Below the pieces are notes generated by a model that saw only the letters and a program-made list of their open reading frames with translations, searched no databases and was not told where the DNA came from. From positions 1 to 57,650 of the IMG/VR virus record IMGVR_UViG_3300023301_000010: a stretch of DNA of 57,650 bases, one strand, 5' to 3'. This document shows, piece after piece, positions 37,897 through 46,586 of the stretch. A program made the translations under genes and the position numbers. Every line of letters starts with the position of its first letter. Within the stretch, counting starts at the first letter, position 1. The stretch is from a virus.

Positions 37897-38117
37897 GCCT
37901 CATTTTGTCGAGCACTTTCCTATTAAGGCAGTTTTTCAAACAGAGAGTGAAAAATAACGCTTTAGGGTTCACTATCAAATATACGATATCTTAACTGGTT
38001 TAAGGATACGAACTATTTCCGTCGGCAGCAAATTGAGTAGAAGAGAAAATAATTTTTGTCGGCTTGGAAACCTCCCTTATAGTGAAAGTGCGACCGACCA
38101 GAAAGGGCAGTTTTCAC
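37897..38117. promoter_or_regulatory. Divergent early promoter region
   Basis: An AT-rich gap of about 220 bp between outward-facing genes. On the plus strand TTGTCG (38056-38061), 16 bases, TATAGT (38078-38083) forms a sigma-70-like promoter for the helicase, and AGAAAGGGCAG precedes its ATG. Leftward signals are less clear, though TTAAGG, TTCACTATCAAATATACGAT and other AT-rich stretches at about 37950-38000 could hold the early leftward promoter. This is the only divergent point in the genome and probably the entry point for host RNA polymerase. Confidence 0.6.
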
Positions 38118-39557
38118 ATGCTACGATACAACTTCAAACTGAAGCCCTTCGCGCATCAGTTAGAGGCTCTTGAACGTTCGCACGACAAGGAAGAATATGC
38201 CTTGTTCTGTGAGATGGGAACGGGCAAGTCCAAGATTCTTATCGACACGATGAGTATGTTGTACGATCGTGGTGAGATCGCAGCGGCGTTGATCGTTGCT
38301 CCCAAGGGCGTTTACAAGAACTGGGAGCAGAACGAGCTACCCGTTCACCTGCCAGACCATATTGTACACCGCACAACGGTCTGGTCGCCTTCGACCACCG
38401 CTTCCAATCTGGGGAAGCTTGCCGATTCTCTCAAAAAGTGCGACGCGCTGCATATTCTGGTCATGAATATTGAAGCCTTCAGCACCGACAAAGGTACTGA
38501 TTTCGCCATCAAGTTCGCCAAGGCACACCGTTTGTTGATGGTAGTGGACGAAAGCACCACCATCAAGTCGCGCACGGCCAAGCGCACCAAGAATGTGATC
38601 AAGGTCGGGAAGCTCTCCAAGTACCGCCGGATCATGACTGGTTCGCCCATCACCCAATCTCCTTTGGACCTGTACAGTCAGTGCGACTTTTTGCACCCTG
38701 ACTTGTTGGGGTTCACAAGCTTCTGGACGTTTCAGAGCCGCTACGCCGTCACCGTTAAGCGAAGCGTAGGCTCGCACAGTTTCAATAAGATCACGGGCTA
38801 CCAGAACCTGAGCGAACTGGGTGACATGCTGGAAAAGTTCAGCTATCGTGTTCGCAAAGAAGACTGTTTGGATCTGCCCGATAAGATCTACACCAAAAGG
38901 ACTGTAGAATTAACGGACGAACAGGCTAAGATCTACGGTCAGCTGAAACGCCAAGCCCTTGCCGACCTTGAAAACGGTACGGTAACGGCGCAGCATATTC
39001 TCACTCAACTGCTGAGGCTTCAACAGGTGTGTAGCGGCTTCGTCCGGTTGGATGACGGCACTATTCAAGAGTTTCCCGCTCGCAAGTTGGACGAGCTTTT
39101 GGACACCATCGAAGAAATACCCGGAAAAGCTATCATCTGGGCAAACTTCACCCATGATATATTACGGATAGAAGCAGCATTGGCGAAGGTCTATGGTCGG
39201 GATTCTGTACGTGCGTATTACGGGGGCACTGCCGTTGAAGACAGGCAGCAGATGGTTCGGGACTTCCAAAACATGGACCATCCCCTTCGGTTCTTCGTGG
39301 GGCAACCCCGCACGGGCGGATACGGACTCACCCTTACGGCAGCAACCACCATCGTCTACTTCAGCAACGGGTACGACTTAGAAGTCCGTTTGCAGAGTGA
39401 AGACCGGGCGCACCGTATTGGACAGAAGAACAACGTGACTTACGTAGACATTATCGCTGAAAACACAGTCGATGAGAAGATTCTACGGGCATTGCGCGGT
39501 AAAATCAACATCGCTACTCAGGTGATGGCCGAAGACTATAAGCAGTGGCTCATTTGA
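38118..39557 (+). CDS. SNF2-type (SF2) DNA helicase/translocase
   Basis: A 479-residue enzyme, the only gene on the plus strand. Walker A is EMGTGKSK (residues ~32-39), motif Ia is LIVAPKGVYKNWEQ, motif II is VVDESTTIKS (DExx box), motif III is MTGSPITQSPLDLYSQ, motif V is GYGLTLTAATTIVYFSN and motif VI is QSEDRAHRIGQKN. The QxxxRxHRIGQ and layout are SNF2-like, common in phages and thought to support replication or remodel DNA-bound proteins. The ATG at 38118 has AAAGGG upstream; a longer frame from 38064 would contain the -10 element and is unlikely. Confidence 0.9.
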   Translation: MLRYNFKLKPFAHQLEALERSHDKEEYALFCEMGTGKSKILIDTMSMLYDRGEIAAALIVAPKGVYKNWEQNELPVHLPDHIVHRTTVWSPSTTASNLGKLADSLKKCDALHILVMNIEAFSTDKGTDFAIKFAKAHRLLMVVDESTTIKSRTAKRTKNVIKVGKLSKYRRIMTGSPITQSPLDLYSQCDFLHPDLLGFTSFWTFQSRYAVTVKRSVGSHSFNKITGYQNLSELGDMLEKFSYRVRKEDCLDLPDKIYTKRTVELTDEQAKIYGQLKRQALADLENGTVTAQHILTQLLRLQQVCSGFVRLDDGTIQEFPARKLDELLDTIEEIPGKAIIWANFTHDILRIEAALAKVYGRDSVRAYYGGTAVEDRQQMVRDFQNMDHPLRFFVGQPRTGGYGLTLTAATTIVYFSNGYDLEVRLQSEDRAHRIGQKNNVTYVDIIAENTVDEKILRALRGKINIATQVMAEDYKQWLI

Positions 39558-40152
39558 ACTTGGCATAAGCTTGCGCGAGCTTAATATCGTAAGCGTTCTT
39601 GGCAAATCCCGGACCGTTGTAGCCTCGCGCAAATCCCGCCCAGTCGCGTGTTCGTAGCTCGTCCATAAGGCCGGAGCTCCGTATGAAGTTCAACATCATG
39701 CGGATGTGGTTGGCCTCGTTGTCCAAACAAGCGAGGACCATCGTTTCAACGTCACCGTAACCGACCATCCGGTGGTTGAACCCCATAATCTGCCCCATCC
39801 CCCATGAAGCGGAGCAGAGTGCGGCAGACTGGTTTATCTCCATCGCCTTGTTGAGCCGTTCGTACTGAGCGTTGCCGCCTTTGGGATAGGGCTTATCGCC
39901 CCATTTTCCATAGGCCAACCCTTGCTCAACCGCTCGCGAACGTTGTTCACCACTCAACCGCTTGAAGAAAATGTGCGGTTCGAACAGGATCTTTGGCCTT
40001 CCGGCAGAGTCAAAGCCCGAACCCGAGGATTCCACTGCAATGACGGCACGTAGGGCCGCAGTTTCTATTTCGGCTTCCGCTGCTAGAAGGTCCAAATCGC
40101 GTGGATCAAGTTTGATGGCGGCTCCGCAGAAGTCACCAAAGATAGGGTTCAC
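39550..40152 (-). CDS. Endolysin: N-acetylmuramidase (DUF3380 type)
   Basis: A 200-residue lysis enzyme. AVIAVESSGSGFDSAGRP (Glu is the catalytic-type residue), ILFEPHIFFKRL, a central SWGMGQIMGFNH and WAGFARGYNGPGF are the muramidase signature. It cuts the glycan strands of peptidoglycan. The GTG at 40152 overlaps the holin stop (GTGA), and an earlier GTG at 40182 lies inside the holin gene. No signal peptide is visible, so it needs the holin. It ends tail-to-tail with the helicase, overlapping by 8 bases. Confidence 0.85.
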   Translation of the reverse strand: MNPIFGDFCGAAIKLDPRDLDLLAAEAEIETAALRAVIAVESSGSGFDSAGRPKILFEPHIFFKRLSGEQRSRAVEQGLAYGKWGDKPYPKGGNAQYERLNKAMEINQSAALCSASWGMGQIMGFNHRMVGYGDVETMVLACLDNEANHIRMMLNFIRSSGLMDELRTRDWAGFARGYNGPGFAKNAYDIKLAQAYAKFK

Positions 40153-40319
40153 GACCGAGACTTCTTTTCGTATATGGACCACCCAATACCAATCAGAGTG
40201 ACCAAAGCCCCGGCGATCGCTTCAAACGAAGCAGCGTCGATCCAACCTTTACCGATGACAAAACCCCCGCCCGCCGTGAGAACGTGGCGGACAATTCCGG
40301 TAGTCATTTCTTTAGACAT
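40149..40319 (-). CDS. Small holin (Pam3-gp28-like)
   Basis: A 56-residue protein starting MSKEMTTGIVRHVLTAGGGF. It has a first short hydrophobic part (TAGGGFVIGKGW), then ASFEAIAGALVTLIGIGWSIY and a basic tail (EKKSRS). The 'L-x-A-x-G-G-x-x-V-x-K-G-x-x-D... E-A-I-x-G-A-L-V-T-L-I-G-x-x-W-S' pattern is the Pam3-gp28 putative holin family. It should form the membrane lesion that releases the muramidase. Direct overlap with endolysin supports the role. Confidence 0.82.
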   Translation of the reverse strand: MSKEMTTGIVRHVLTAGGGFVIGKGWIDAASFEAIAGALVTLIGIGWSIYEKKSRS

Positions 40320-40323
40320 CGTG

Positions 40324-43300
40324 TCACCCTTGCTTGGAGATCATGCTGCCGAGAGAATCACCCGGGAACAGTGATTCATAGTCAACCGAAGAACGCGGAC
40401 CCGGAGGCCGAACCGTGATGGTATTGCCAGTAGGTTCTACCAGAGCCGAAGGGACCGTCGGCACAGTAGCGGGCGGGGTCGGTACCGGGGCACGGGCCGG
40501 AACAGGCTGAGGAGGCCTAGGAGCCACGTCAAACTCTGGTATGCCCCGTGCCGGAGGCGTTGCAGAACCTTCGCCCTGCACGCGCATCGGGGCACCGTTG
40601 TCCAACCGCCTGAACCGTTTGGTTTCGGGGTCGTAAGTGACTTCTACAGGTTCGGCATCTTTGCTCAAATCTGGAACAAGGCTTTCGAACATGTAGGCAC
40701 GCATCCGGCGTTCAATCGGACCCGGCACAACTCCCGTTTTGCCGACCGGAGTAGCGAGCGTTGCTGCAAATTCAGTGTCGTACATCGAACGGGTCATCAT
40801 CTGGTCAAAGGCCCGCTGCTGTTGCGCGGAGATGAAGTTCTTACCCAACAGAGCAGCAAGGAAGGTTGCCGACTGCTTATTGGTCGCCATGCCTCGCATG
40901 TACGAACCGATCGAAGGAATCTTAGTGCCGATGTAGTCTTCGATATCCTTGATAACGGAGCCAACGTCGATGCCCCCGCCCTCTACACCCTTCTCAGCAA
41001 AACGGATGCGATAAAGAGCGTCGTTCACAACGGCTACGTTGCGGAACCCTTCCGGCGTAAGGATCTTTTCCAAAGCCTTACGGTTGTTGATCATCGCATC
41101 GGCGAAGGCATTTGGTCCGTCTTCCATGGAAGACAAAACACGGTTCATCGCGGCGGCGCGGAAACCTTCAACCAACCCGTCGTCATCAAAAGACTGGATA
41201 CGAGTGTAGAATCGCCCAAGCTGATCGGGGCTCTTCAACAGGACATCCATGAACTCTTCGGGCGTCTGCCCCTTTTCAGAGTAGGCGTCCAAAAGCTTGA
41301 CCACTTGGTCCTTTTTGATCGCCTTGGTCCGTTCGTTCAATGCCGTGGCACGGGTAGAAAGTACCGAAGCAGCCGTATTGGCATCGACCAGTTCTTCCAT
41401 GATGCCGAGCTGTTCAAGAACAGGCTTGTTCCTGTTGACGAATGTCTGCAGTCGAGTAGGATCGACCACACCGTCTTTCACAGAAGTTTCAAGGGCCTTG
41501 TCCAAAATGACGTTTCGCATGTTGTTCATGGAAGGAACGTCATCACCGATCATGCGGATATATTCCTGCACGTCGCCCAAACGACCGCTATCCGCCTGTT
41601 TGAAGATCTCGTCAGCAACGAGCTCCCCCTGCAACGCATAGCGGGTTTTCCCCGGACGACTGCCCGGAAGCTGCTCGGTGACCTTGTATACGATGCCGTT
41701 TTCAAACGGGATCTGATACTTGTTCAGGTACTCTTCGCGCCACTTGCCGTAGTTGGGGCCGAAGTTCTTTTCAGCCCACCCATCGAGCTCCCGCTTGGCG
41801 ATTTCCAGCTTGCCGAGAAGCTGCGACTGGCCCTTGGCGGCGGCATCGCCCATCAAACCACCGATGTTCTCACGCATCTCACGGTATTGGGAAAAGTTCA
41901 TTCCTTCTCCATTGAAGTCACGCAACGTGCGGACAACACTGGGAACACCACCTTCTGTGATGGCCGTATCGGGAAACTTTTCTTTGAGAACGGTTTGCAA
42001 TTCACCGAGGGATTTCAACTCGGTTTGAGCGTTCAAACCCAGATCATCAGCGGTCTTCAGTAGGTCTGCCTTGGCAGCGTCCTTCATCTGAACAAGCTGA
42101 TCTTGAATTGCCTGTCCACGCTCTACACGAGTTTGGCGGTCGGACGAGGGGAACTTGCTGATCAGAGTACGGGTTTCGTTGGCAATGCCTTCACCCTCGG
42201 AGGCAAGCTCCTTAGACATCACATCGCGACGTTCAGTAAGAGCATCGACAAACCGCTCGGGGAAATTTTTCTGTACGATCACTTCAGCCGGAACATCTCC
42301 CGTCGAAGGGAAAGTTTTCACAGCGAATTCAAACGCCCGACGGATGTTTTCCTGCATACGCTGCATGTTGTTGCGAGCGTCGCCGCTTGTCGCACGCTGC
42401 TGGAAAATTTCTTGGGTCTTGCGGAGAGGAGAATCCAAAGTCTTTTCAGCAAGCGTCAGCGCCGGGGCGGTAACACCGACGGCTTCAAACGCGTCTGCAA
42501 TTTCTTGCGCCCGCTGCATGTCACCGCGAGAAACTGCTTCATCAACGGCCTTTTGGAACTCCGGGCCGATACGGCTACGCACTACGGCAGCAGCCTTTTC
42601 GGGATCGTTGGCTTGATCAATACGGTTCTTAACGAACTCGTATCCCTTCCGCGCGACATACGTAGTAGGGGTTTTCAGAGCTATCGCTTTGAGAGTGTTC
42701 AGTGGTTCTTCAACCAAGGACGAAGTGAAAGCTCCGCTGATCAACGCAGGAATACCCGTGTTGAAACCGAGCTTTTCCTTTTCAACTTCACCCACGGCCC
42801 CTGCGACAGCAGACGAAGCCACTTCGGCAGCAACATAGGCCGCAGGACGGTTTGCAAATGATGCGACGGACTGCCGCACCATTTCTTGAGCGATGTTGGT
42901 CTTGTTCGGGTCGGCCATCACACGGCGCGAAATCTCGCCCGCCAACGGTCCGGCAAAGGCCGAACCCTGAGCACCCCTGCTTACCGCCCCGATCACGGGA
43001 AGAGCAAAGGCAGCGCCGACGCCCGCTGCTCCAGCAGCCTTTTCGGTAAGGCTAACCTCAGGAATTTCAGTCCCGGGGACACCCATGTTTAAGAAACCGA
43101 GGATCTGCTCTTTTTCTTTGAAGTTCGCAGCATTGAAAGTGCGCTCCAAGAAGTTCCGGTTGTTTCCAGACTCTTTGGGAGCATCTACAATGCCCGCTGC
43201 TTCCAACCCACGAACAGCAGTGTTGATAGCGGCGTCGGGAAGAAAGGAAACGGCGCGGTTGAACGCACCGAAAAACGCACGCTGCGCGCCAAGCTCCGGT

Positions 43301-43443
43301 TCAGGCGCTGCCTGATAGACAAGTTCGCCCCGAGCCATGATAGGCACTTTGGGGGTCTTCTTGGTCTCCGTCGGAGGAGATATTTCTTCAATAGAGAAAC
43401 CGGGCAGAAGGTTAGCTGCCGAAACGGGTGTTTCTTCTGCCAC
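40324..43443 (-). CDS. Large internal virion/ejection protein
   Basis: A 1039-residue protein. It has hydrophobic glycine/alanine-rich patches at about residues 135-165 and 210-235 (AAGAAGVGAAFALPVIGAVS, AAEVASSAVAGAVGE), long helices in the middle, and a Pro-rich C-terminus. Such proteins are packed in podovirus heads and injected to carry DNA across the envelope. No transglycosylase motif is visible. It is the last virion gene before lysis. Assignment is by size, composition and position. Confidence 0.75.
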   Translation of the reverse strand: MAEETPVSAANLLPGFSIEEISPPTETKKTPKVPIMARGELVYQAAPEPELGAQRAFFGAFNRAVSFLPDAAINTAVRGLEAAGIVDAPKESGNNRNFLERTFNAANFKEKEQILGFLNMGVPGTEIPEVSLTEKAAGAAGVGAAFALPVIGAVSRGAQGSAFAGPLAGEISRRVMADPNKTNIAQEMVRQSVASFANRPAAYVAAEVASSAVAGAVGEVEKEKLGFNTGIPALISGAFTSSLVEEPLNTLKAIALKTPTTYVARKGYEFVKNRIDQANDPEKAAAVVRSRIGPEFQKAVDEAVSRGDMQRAQEIADAFEAVGVTAPALTLAEKTLDSPLRKTQEIFQQRATSGDARNNMQRMQENIRRAFEFAVKTFPSTGDVPAEVIVQKNFPERFVDALTERRDVMSKELASEGEGIANETRTLISKFPSSDRQTRVERGQAIQDQLVQMKDAAKADLLKTADDLGLNAQTELKSLGELQTVLKEKFPDTAITEGGVPSVVRTLRDFNGEGMNFSQYREMRENIGGLMGDAAAKGQSQLLGKLEIAKRELDGWAEKNFGPNYGKWREEYLNKYQIPFENGIVYKVTEQLPGSRPGKTRYALQGELVADEIFKQADSGRLGDVQEYIRMIGDDVPSMNNMRNVILDKALETSVKDGVVDPTRLQTFVNRNKPVLEQLGIMEELVDANTAASVLSTRATALNERTKAIKKDQVVKLLDAYSEKGQTPEEFMDVLLKSPDQLGRFYTRIQSFDDDGLVEGFRAAAMNRVLSSMEDGPNAFADAMINNRKALEKILTPEGFRNVAVVNDALYRIRFAEKGVEGGGIDVGSVIKDIEDYIGTKIPSIGSYMRGMATNKQSATFLAALLGKNFISAQQQRAFDQMMTRSMYDTEFAATLATPVGKTGVVPGPIERRMRAYMFESLVPDLSKDAEPVEVTYDPETKRFRRLDNGAPMRVQGEGSATPPARGIPEFDVAPRPPQPVPARAPVPTPPATVPTVPSALVEPTGNTITVRPPGPRSSVDYESLFPGDSLGSMISKQG

Positions 43444-43460
43444 GATAAACCTCTTTAAAC

Positions 43461-45524
43461 TTACTTCCCAAGCCGCACTGTACTGCCGTCAGGCATCCGC
43501 ACAACCTTTCTGTAGAACAAGTCGCCGTGACCCTGTTTTGTCATCTCGTTGATATACGGGATGAAATCAGAGGTAATGGGCTCGCTTTCAGTCCCCGGAG
43601 GGACGCGCTTCATTTCAAGCGGAGGCCTGTTTTCAAGCGTGGCCTTCTGCCGCTCAACTTCGTTGGCGATGAGGCGGTGCAGTTCTTTCATCTGCGAAAG
43701 AGCTGTCATTGGGCTAGCGAACCACTTTTCAGGATCGGGTCCAAGCGTTTTTAGAATTTGCTGCTCATAAACAGACACACGGTCGGGGTTCTGAGAGAAC
43801 CCCGCAATGACCTTGCGTTCTAGATTACGAAGCTCTGTTTTCTTGGCTTCGTTTTCAGTGAATGCCAGATCAACGCCGGGGATAAGCGGGTCGAAAACGT
43901 TGGTCGAAATGGACTTCAGCTTGGGACCAAAACCCACGGCCTCATAAGCGTTTTGAGTCGCGCTGCTGAGCGTAGCCAGAAGGTCTTCACCCTGAATGAT
44001 CTTCTTGCTGATGTCCTCGCGCTGTCCGGTAGTAAGCTCAAACGCCCGTTGCGAAGACGGAGGCTGAGCTTCTACGATAAAGCGTTGAGCACCCTGACCA
44101 GTGATATCGCCGATGGAGGCCGGACGTTGGCCACGAGACTGCGTTTTGATCGCAATGGCTTCGTCACGCAGCTTCGCCGCTTCCGGAGTAAACGTCCCAA
44201 GCACCGCCGGGTCCGTAACGGCAGGAACAGTCGGTGCCGGAGCAGGAGCAACGGTTGTGGTTTGATCGGGCACGGCGGGGGCAGCCGGGGGAGCGTTCGG
44301 CGCGGCAGGAGCGTTCGGCACGGCGGGAGCACCCGAAGCACCCGAAGCACCCGGAGCCGTAAAGCCGCGAATCTTGGTGGGATCAACGCCGAGAGCACCA
44401 AACACTTCGGGGTTCTGAATCTTACCCGAAAGGTCGGTGATCACGGTGATTCCTTGGAACGGACCTTCCTTGACCGTTCGAGTAATCAAGCCCTTTTCAA
44501 CCTTGAGGTCGACCACTTCGTTCGGACCACGGAGGATGGTTCCGGCAGGGGTGGGCGAACGAGTACCGTCCGGGTTCAGCATGACGGTAGTGTCTTTTTT
44601 CTTGTCCGTCTGAACCATGACCTGACGCAAACCAGTGGGGTCTGTCGTATCGGGCACATACGCCATTTTGGGTTCGCCGTAGTCCGGCGTAAAGATCTTT
44701 GCAGTGCGCTCGTTGAAGGGCAATGCATCAGCAGGCTTGGGCTTACCGTTTTCGTCGACGTACTTGCCGTCACGATTCAGCTTGTACGTTCCCAAGAAAG
44801 TGTACTTTTCAGGATTGGTGGGATCAACCTGAATAAAGGGCAAAGGTTCTTGGGTAAGGAGCTTGAAGTCTTGGTCGCCGATGCGTTCGCCCGTGCGGAA
44901 CTCCTTGTCTTTGAGAGACTGAGCTTCTGCAAATGCACGCTGTTCCACTGACTGCTGCATGTTGAATTCGCGAGTAAGCACGCTTTCACGCAACTGAAAG
45001 GCACGACCCGCCGCCGCCTGACCTTCGCTAAAGGACTGACTGATTGCAGTACGGAGGCTTTCCAAGCCGAGGGCGGAACGCTGCGCCCGGTCACGTTCTA
45101 CTGCTTCTATTGCCCCCATACGGAGCGCACCCTGACGCTGCTCTTGCTCGTTCGCAGCTTTGCCTACCGTGGAGCTGAACTCGGGAAGGCTTTTGCCGAC
45201 AGAACTCATCAAGCTGCCGGGGGTAGAAGCGATGCGGCCACCGAGCGCCATGATTGCAAGAGCCGTCTGCAATCCCATGTCTCCGTCGCCCAGTGCCTTC
45301 TTACGCTCGTTGAGGATTTCCTCGTACGATCGCTGCGGACCAGACATAGACTGGAACATCTGAGCGTACTTGCCCGCAAGCGCCGGAACACCCGCAACGG
45401 CTTCGCCGCCGTCGGCAAAACCCTGCTCTTCTTCACCCATCGCCAATCGGGTGATTCCAGTGCCATGCGCTTTCTGCGGGCGGTTGCCACGGGAAAACAG
45501 GGAACGGCCGAGAACCTTGTTCAT
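43461..45524 (-). CDS. Internal virion protein
   Basis: A 687-residue protein with a basic start, a glutamine-rich helical region at about residues 110-230 (QQSVEQRAFAEAQSLKDKEF), an Ala/Pro-rich linker at about 400-450, and a helical end (TELRNLERKVIAGFSQNPDR, MTALSQMKELHRLIANEVER). This is the usual shape of podovirus internal core or ejection proteins. The linker is coded by GGAGC/CCGAAGC-type short repeats, so lengths may vary between relatives. Confidence 0.72.
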   Translation of the reverse strand: MNKVLGRSLFSRGNRPQKAHGTGITRLAMGEEEQGFADGGEAVAGVPALAGKYAQMFQSMSGPQRSYEEILNERKKALGDGDMGLQTALAIMALGGRIASTPGSLMSSVGKSLPEFSSTVGKAANEQEQRQGALRMGAIEAVERDRAQRSALGLESLRTAISQSFSEGQAAAGRAFQLRESVLTREFNMQQSVEQRAFAEAQSLKDKEFRTGERIGDQDFKLLTQEPLPFIQVDPTNPEKYTFLGTYKLNRDGKYVDENGKPKPADALPFNERTAKIFTPDYGEPKMAYVPDTTDPTGLRQVMVQTDKKKDTTVMLNPDGTRSPTPAGTILRGPNEVVDLKVEKGLITRTVKEGPFQGITVITDLSGKIQNPEVFGALGVDPTKIRGFTAPGASGASGAPAVPNAPAAPNAPPAAPAVPDQTTTVAPAPAPTVPAVTDPAVLGTFTPEAAKLRDEAIAIKTQSRGQRPASIGDITGQGAQRFIVEAQPPSSQRAFELTTGQREDISKKIIQGEDLLATLSSATQNAYEAVGFGPKLKSISTNVFDPLIPGVDLAFTENEAKKTELRNLERKVIAGFSQNPDRVSVYEQQILKTLGPDPEKWFASPMTALSQMKELHRLIANEVERQKATLENRPPLEMKRVPPGTESEPITSDFIPYINEMTKQGHGDLFYRKVVRMPDGSTVRLGK

Positions 45525-45525
45525 A

Positions 45526-46584
45526 TTACGATCCCAACATTCCGGACTTGTTCAGTGCGGCAACTCCGCCAAGCGCAGCGATACCCGTACCCACCACTTG
45601 ATTGAGCGGCGAAGCAGACGGGGCGGAAACCTGACTGAGAGTTTGCTGCGAGCTCGGCGCACCTTTGTAGATATCGCTGAGGAACGATATACGCTGAAAC
45701 GGCTCGTACTGCTGCTGAAGTGTCGTTTGACGAGCAGCGTCCAGTTCGCGCTGCTGCTGCGCCTGTTGCTGACCGCCGATGTTGTACAGGAAGCTGATGT
45801 CGCCCTGCTGAAGCGCCGAAAGCTGTTGGCCAAGGCCCGCCGTCTGCTGTCCAAGAGCGCCGATACCCGCCGCCGAAGCCTGTTGCAACTGCCCTGCGCT
45901 GATCCCCGACTGACCAACGGCGGTCCCTGCCTGAAGCGCCTGTTGTGCCGCCTGAAGCTGCCGAGCCTGTTGGTTTTGGAACGAACCCTGAGCGGCAGTC
46001 TGAGCCTGAGAATAGTTGGTGTACAGGTCTTCAAAGATCCGCTTGGACTGCATGTCCATAAGGTTGCGGTCCATCTCGGCCCGCTGAACACCCGAACGGC
46101 TCCCGCCGAACGCGCCAGACCTAATAGCCTGAGCGTCGGTTGTCTGGCGCTGAATACCCGCCTGACGCGCCATTTCACGCAGGGCTTCTTGCGTGACGTT
46201 TTGCTGATACGGGTTCATAAACTGCGCTGCGGAATACGGGTTGTATCCCTGCGCGCCGCCCATCGCCATCTGCGTAGAGAGTGCCCCCGCATCGGCCACG
46301 TTGTTCATGGCGTACTGCCCGTACTGAGGCAGACCCGCGAAACCCTGCGAGGCAGCGCCGTAGGCATCCCCCGCCTGAGACAGATACGGAAGGTACGAAC
46401 CGATACCGTCCCCGGCCATCGAAATGGCCTGTTGTTGCTGAGGGGCAAGCCCCGCAACCTGAACACCGGGGATGTCTACCGGGATATTGGAACGGTCGCG
46501 AGCGAGTTGAAGTAGCCCAAGCTTATAGGCTTCAATCTCTGGGGATTCGCGAACGATCTGTTCTTGGGTGGTGGTTTCGGCCAT
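45526..46584 (-). CDS. Internal virion protein (Gln/Ala-rich)
   Basis: A 352-residue protein rich in Q and A with long helical stretches (SFQNQQARQLQAAQQALQAG, GISAGQLQQASAAGIGALGQ). A conserved GAFGGSRSGVQRAEMDRNLMD segment at about residue 160 is common in marine podovirus internal proteins. It lies between two other internal proteins and probably forms part of the core stack or ejection channel. Confidence 0.75.
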   Translation of the reverse strand: MAETTTQEQIVRESPEIEAYKLGLLQLARDRSNIPVDIPGVQVAGLAPQQQQAISMAGDGIGSYLPYLSQAGDAYGAASQGFAGLPQYGQYAMNNVADAGALSTQMAMGGAQGYNPYSAAQFMNPYQQNVTQEALREMARQAGIQRQTTDAQAIRSGAFGGSRSGVQRAEMDRNLMDMQSKRIFEDLYTNYSQAQTAAQGSFQNQQARQLQAAQQALQAGTAVGQSGISAGQLQQASAAGIGALGQQTAGLGQQLSALQQGDISFLYNIGGQQQAQQQRELDAARQTTLQQQYEPFQRISFLSDIYKGAPSSQQTLSQVSAPSASPLNQVVGTGIAALGGVAALNKSGMLGS

Positions 46585-46586
46585 CG

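Noticed and set aside
40822-42063. 413-codon plus-strand frame opposite the internal virion protein
   Set aside because: Composition is that of an antisense shadow, and the minus-strand gene is continuous over 1039 codons.
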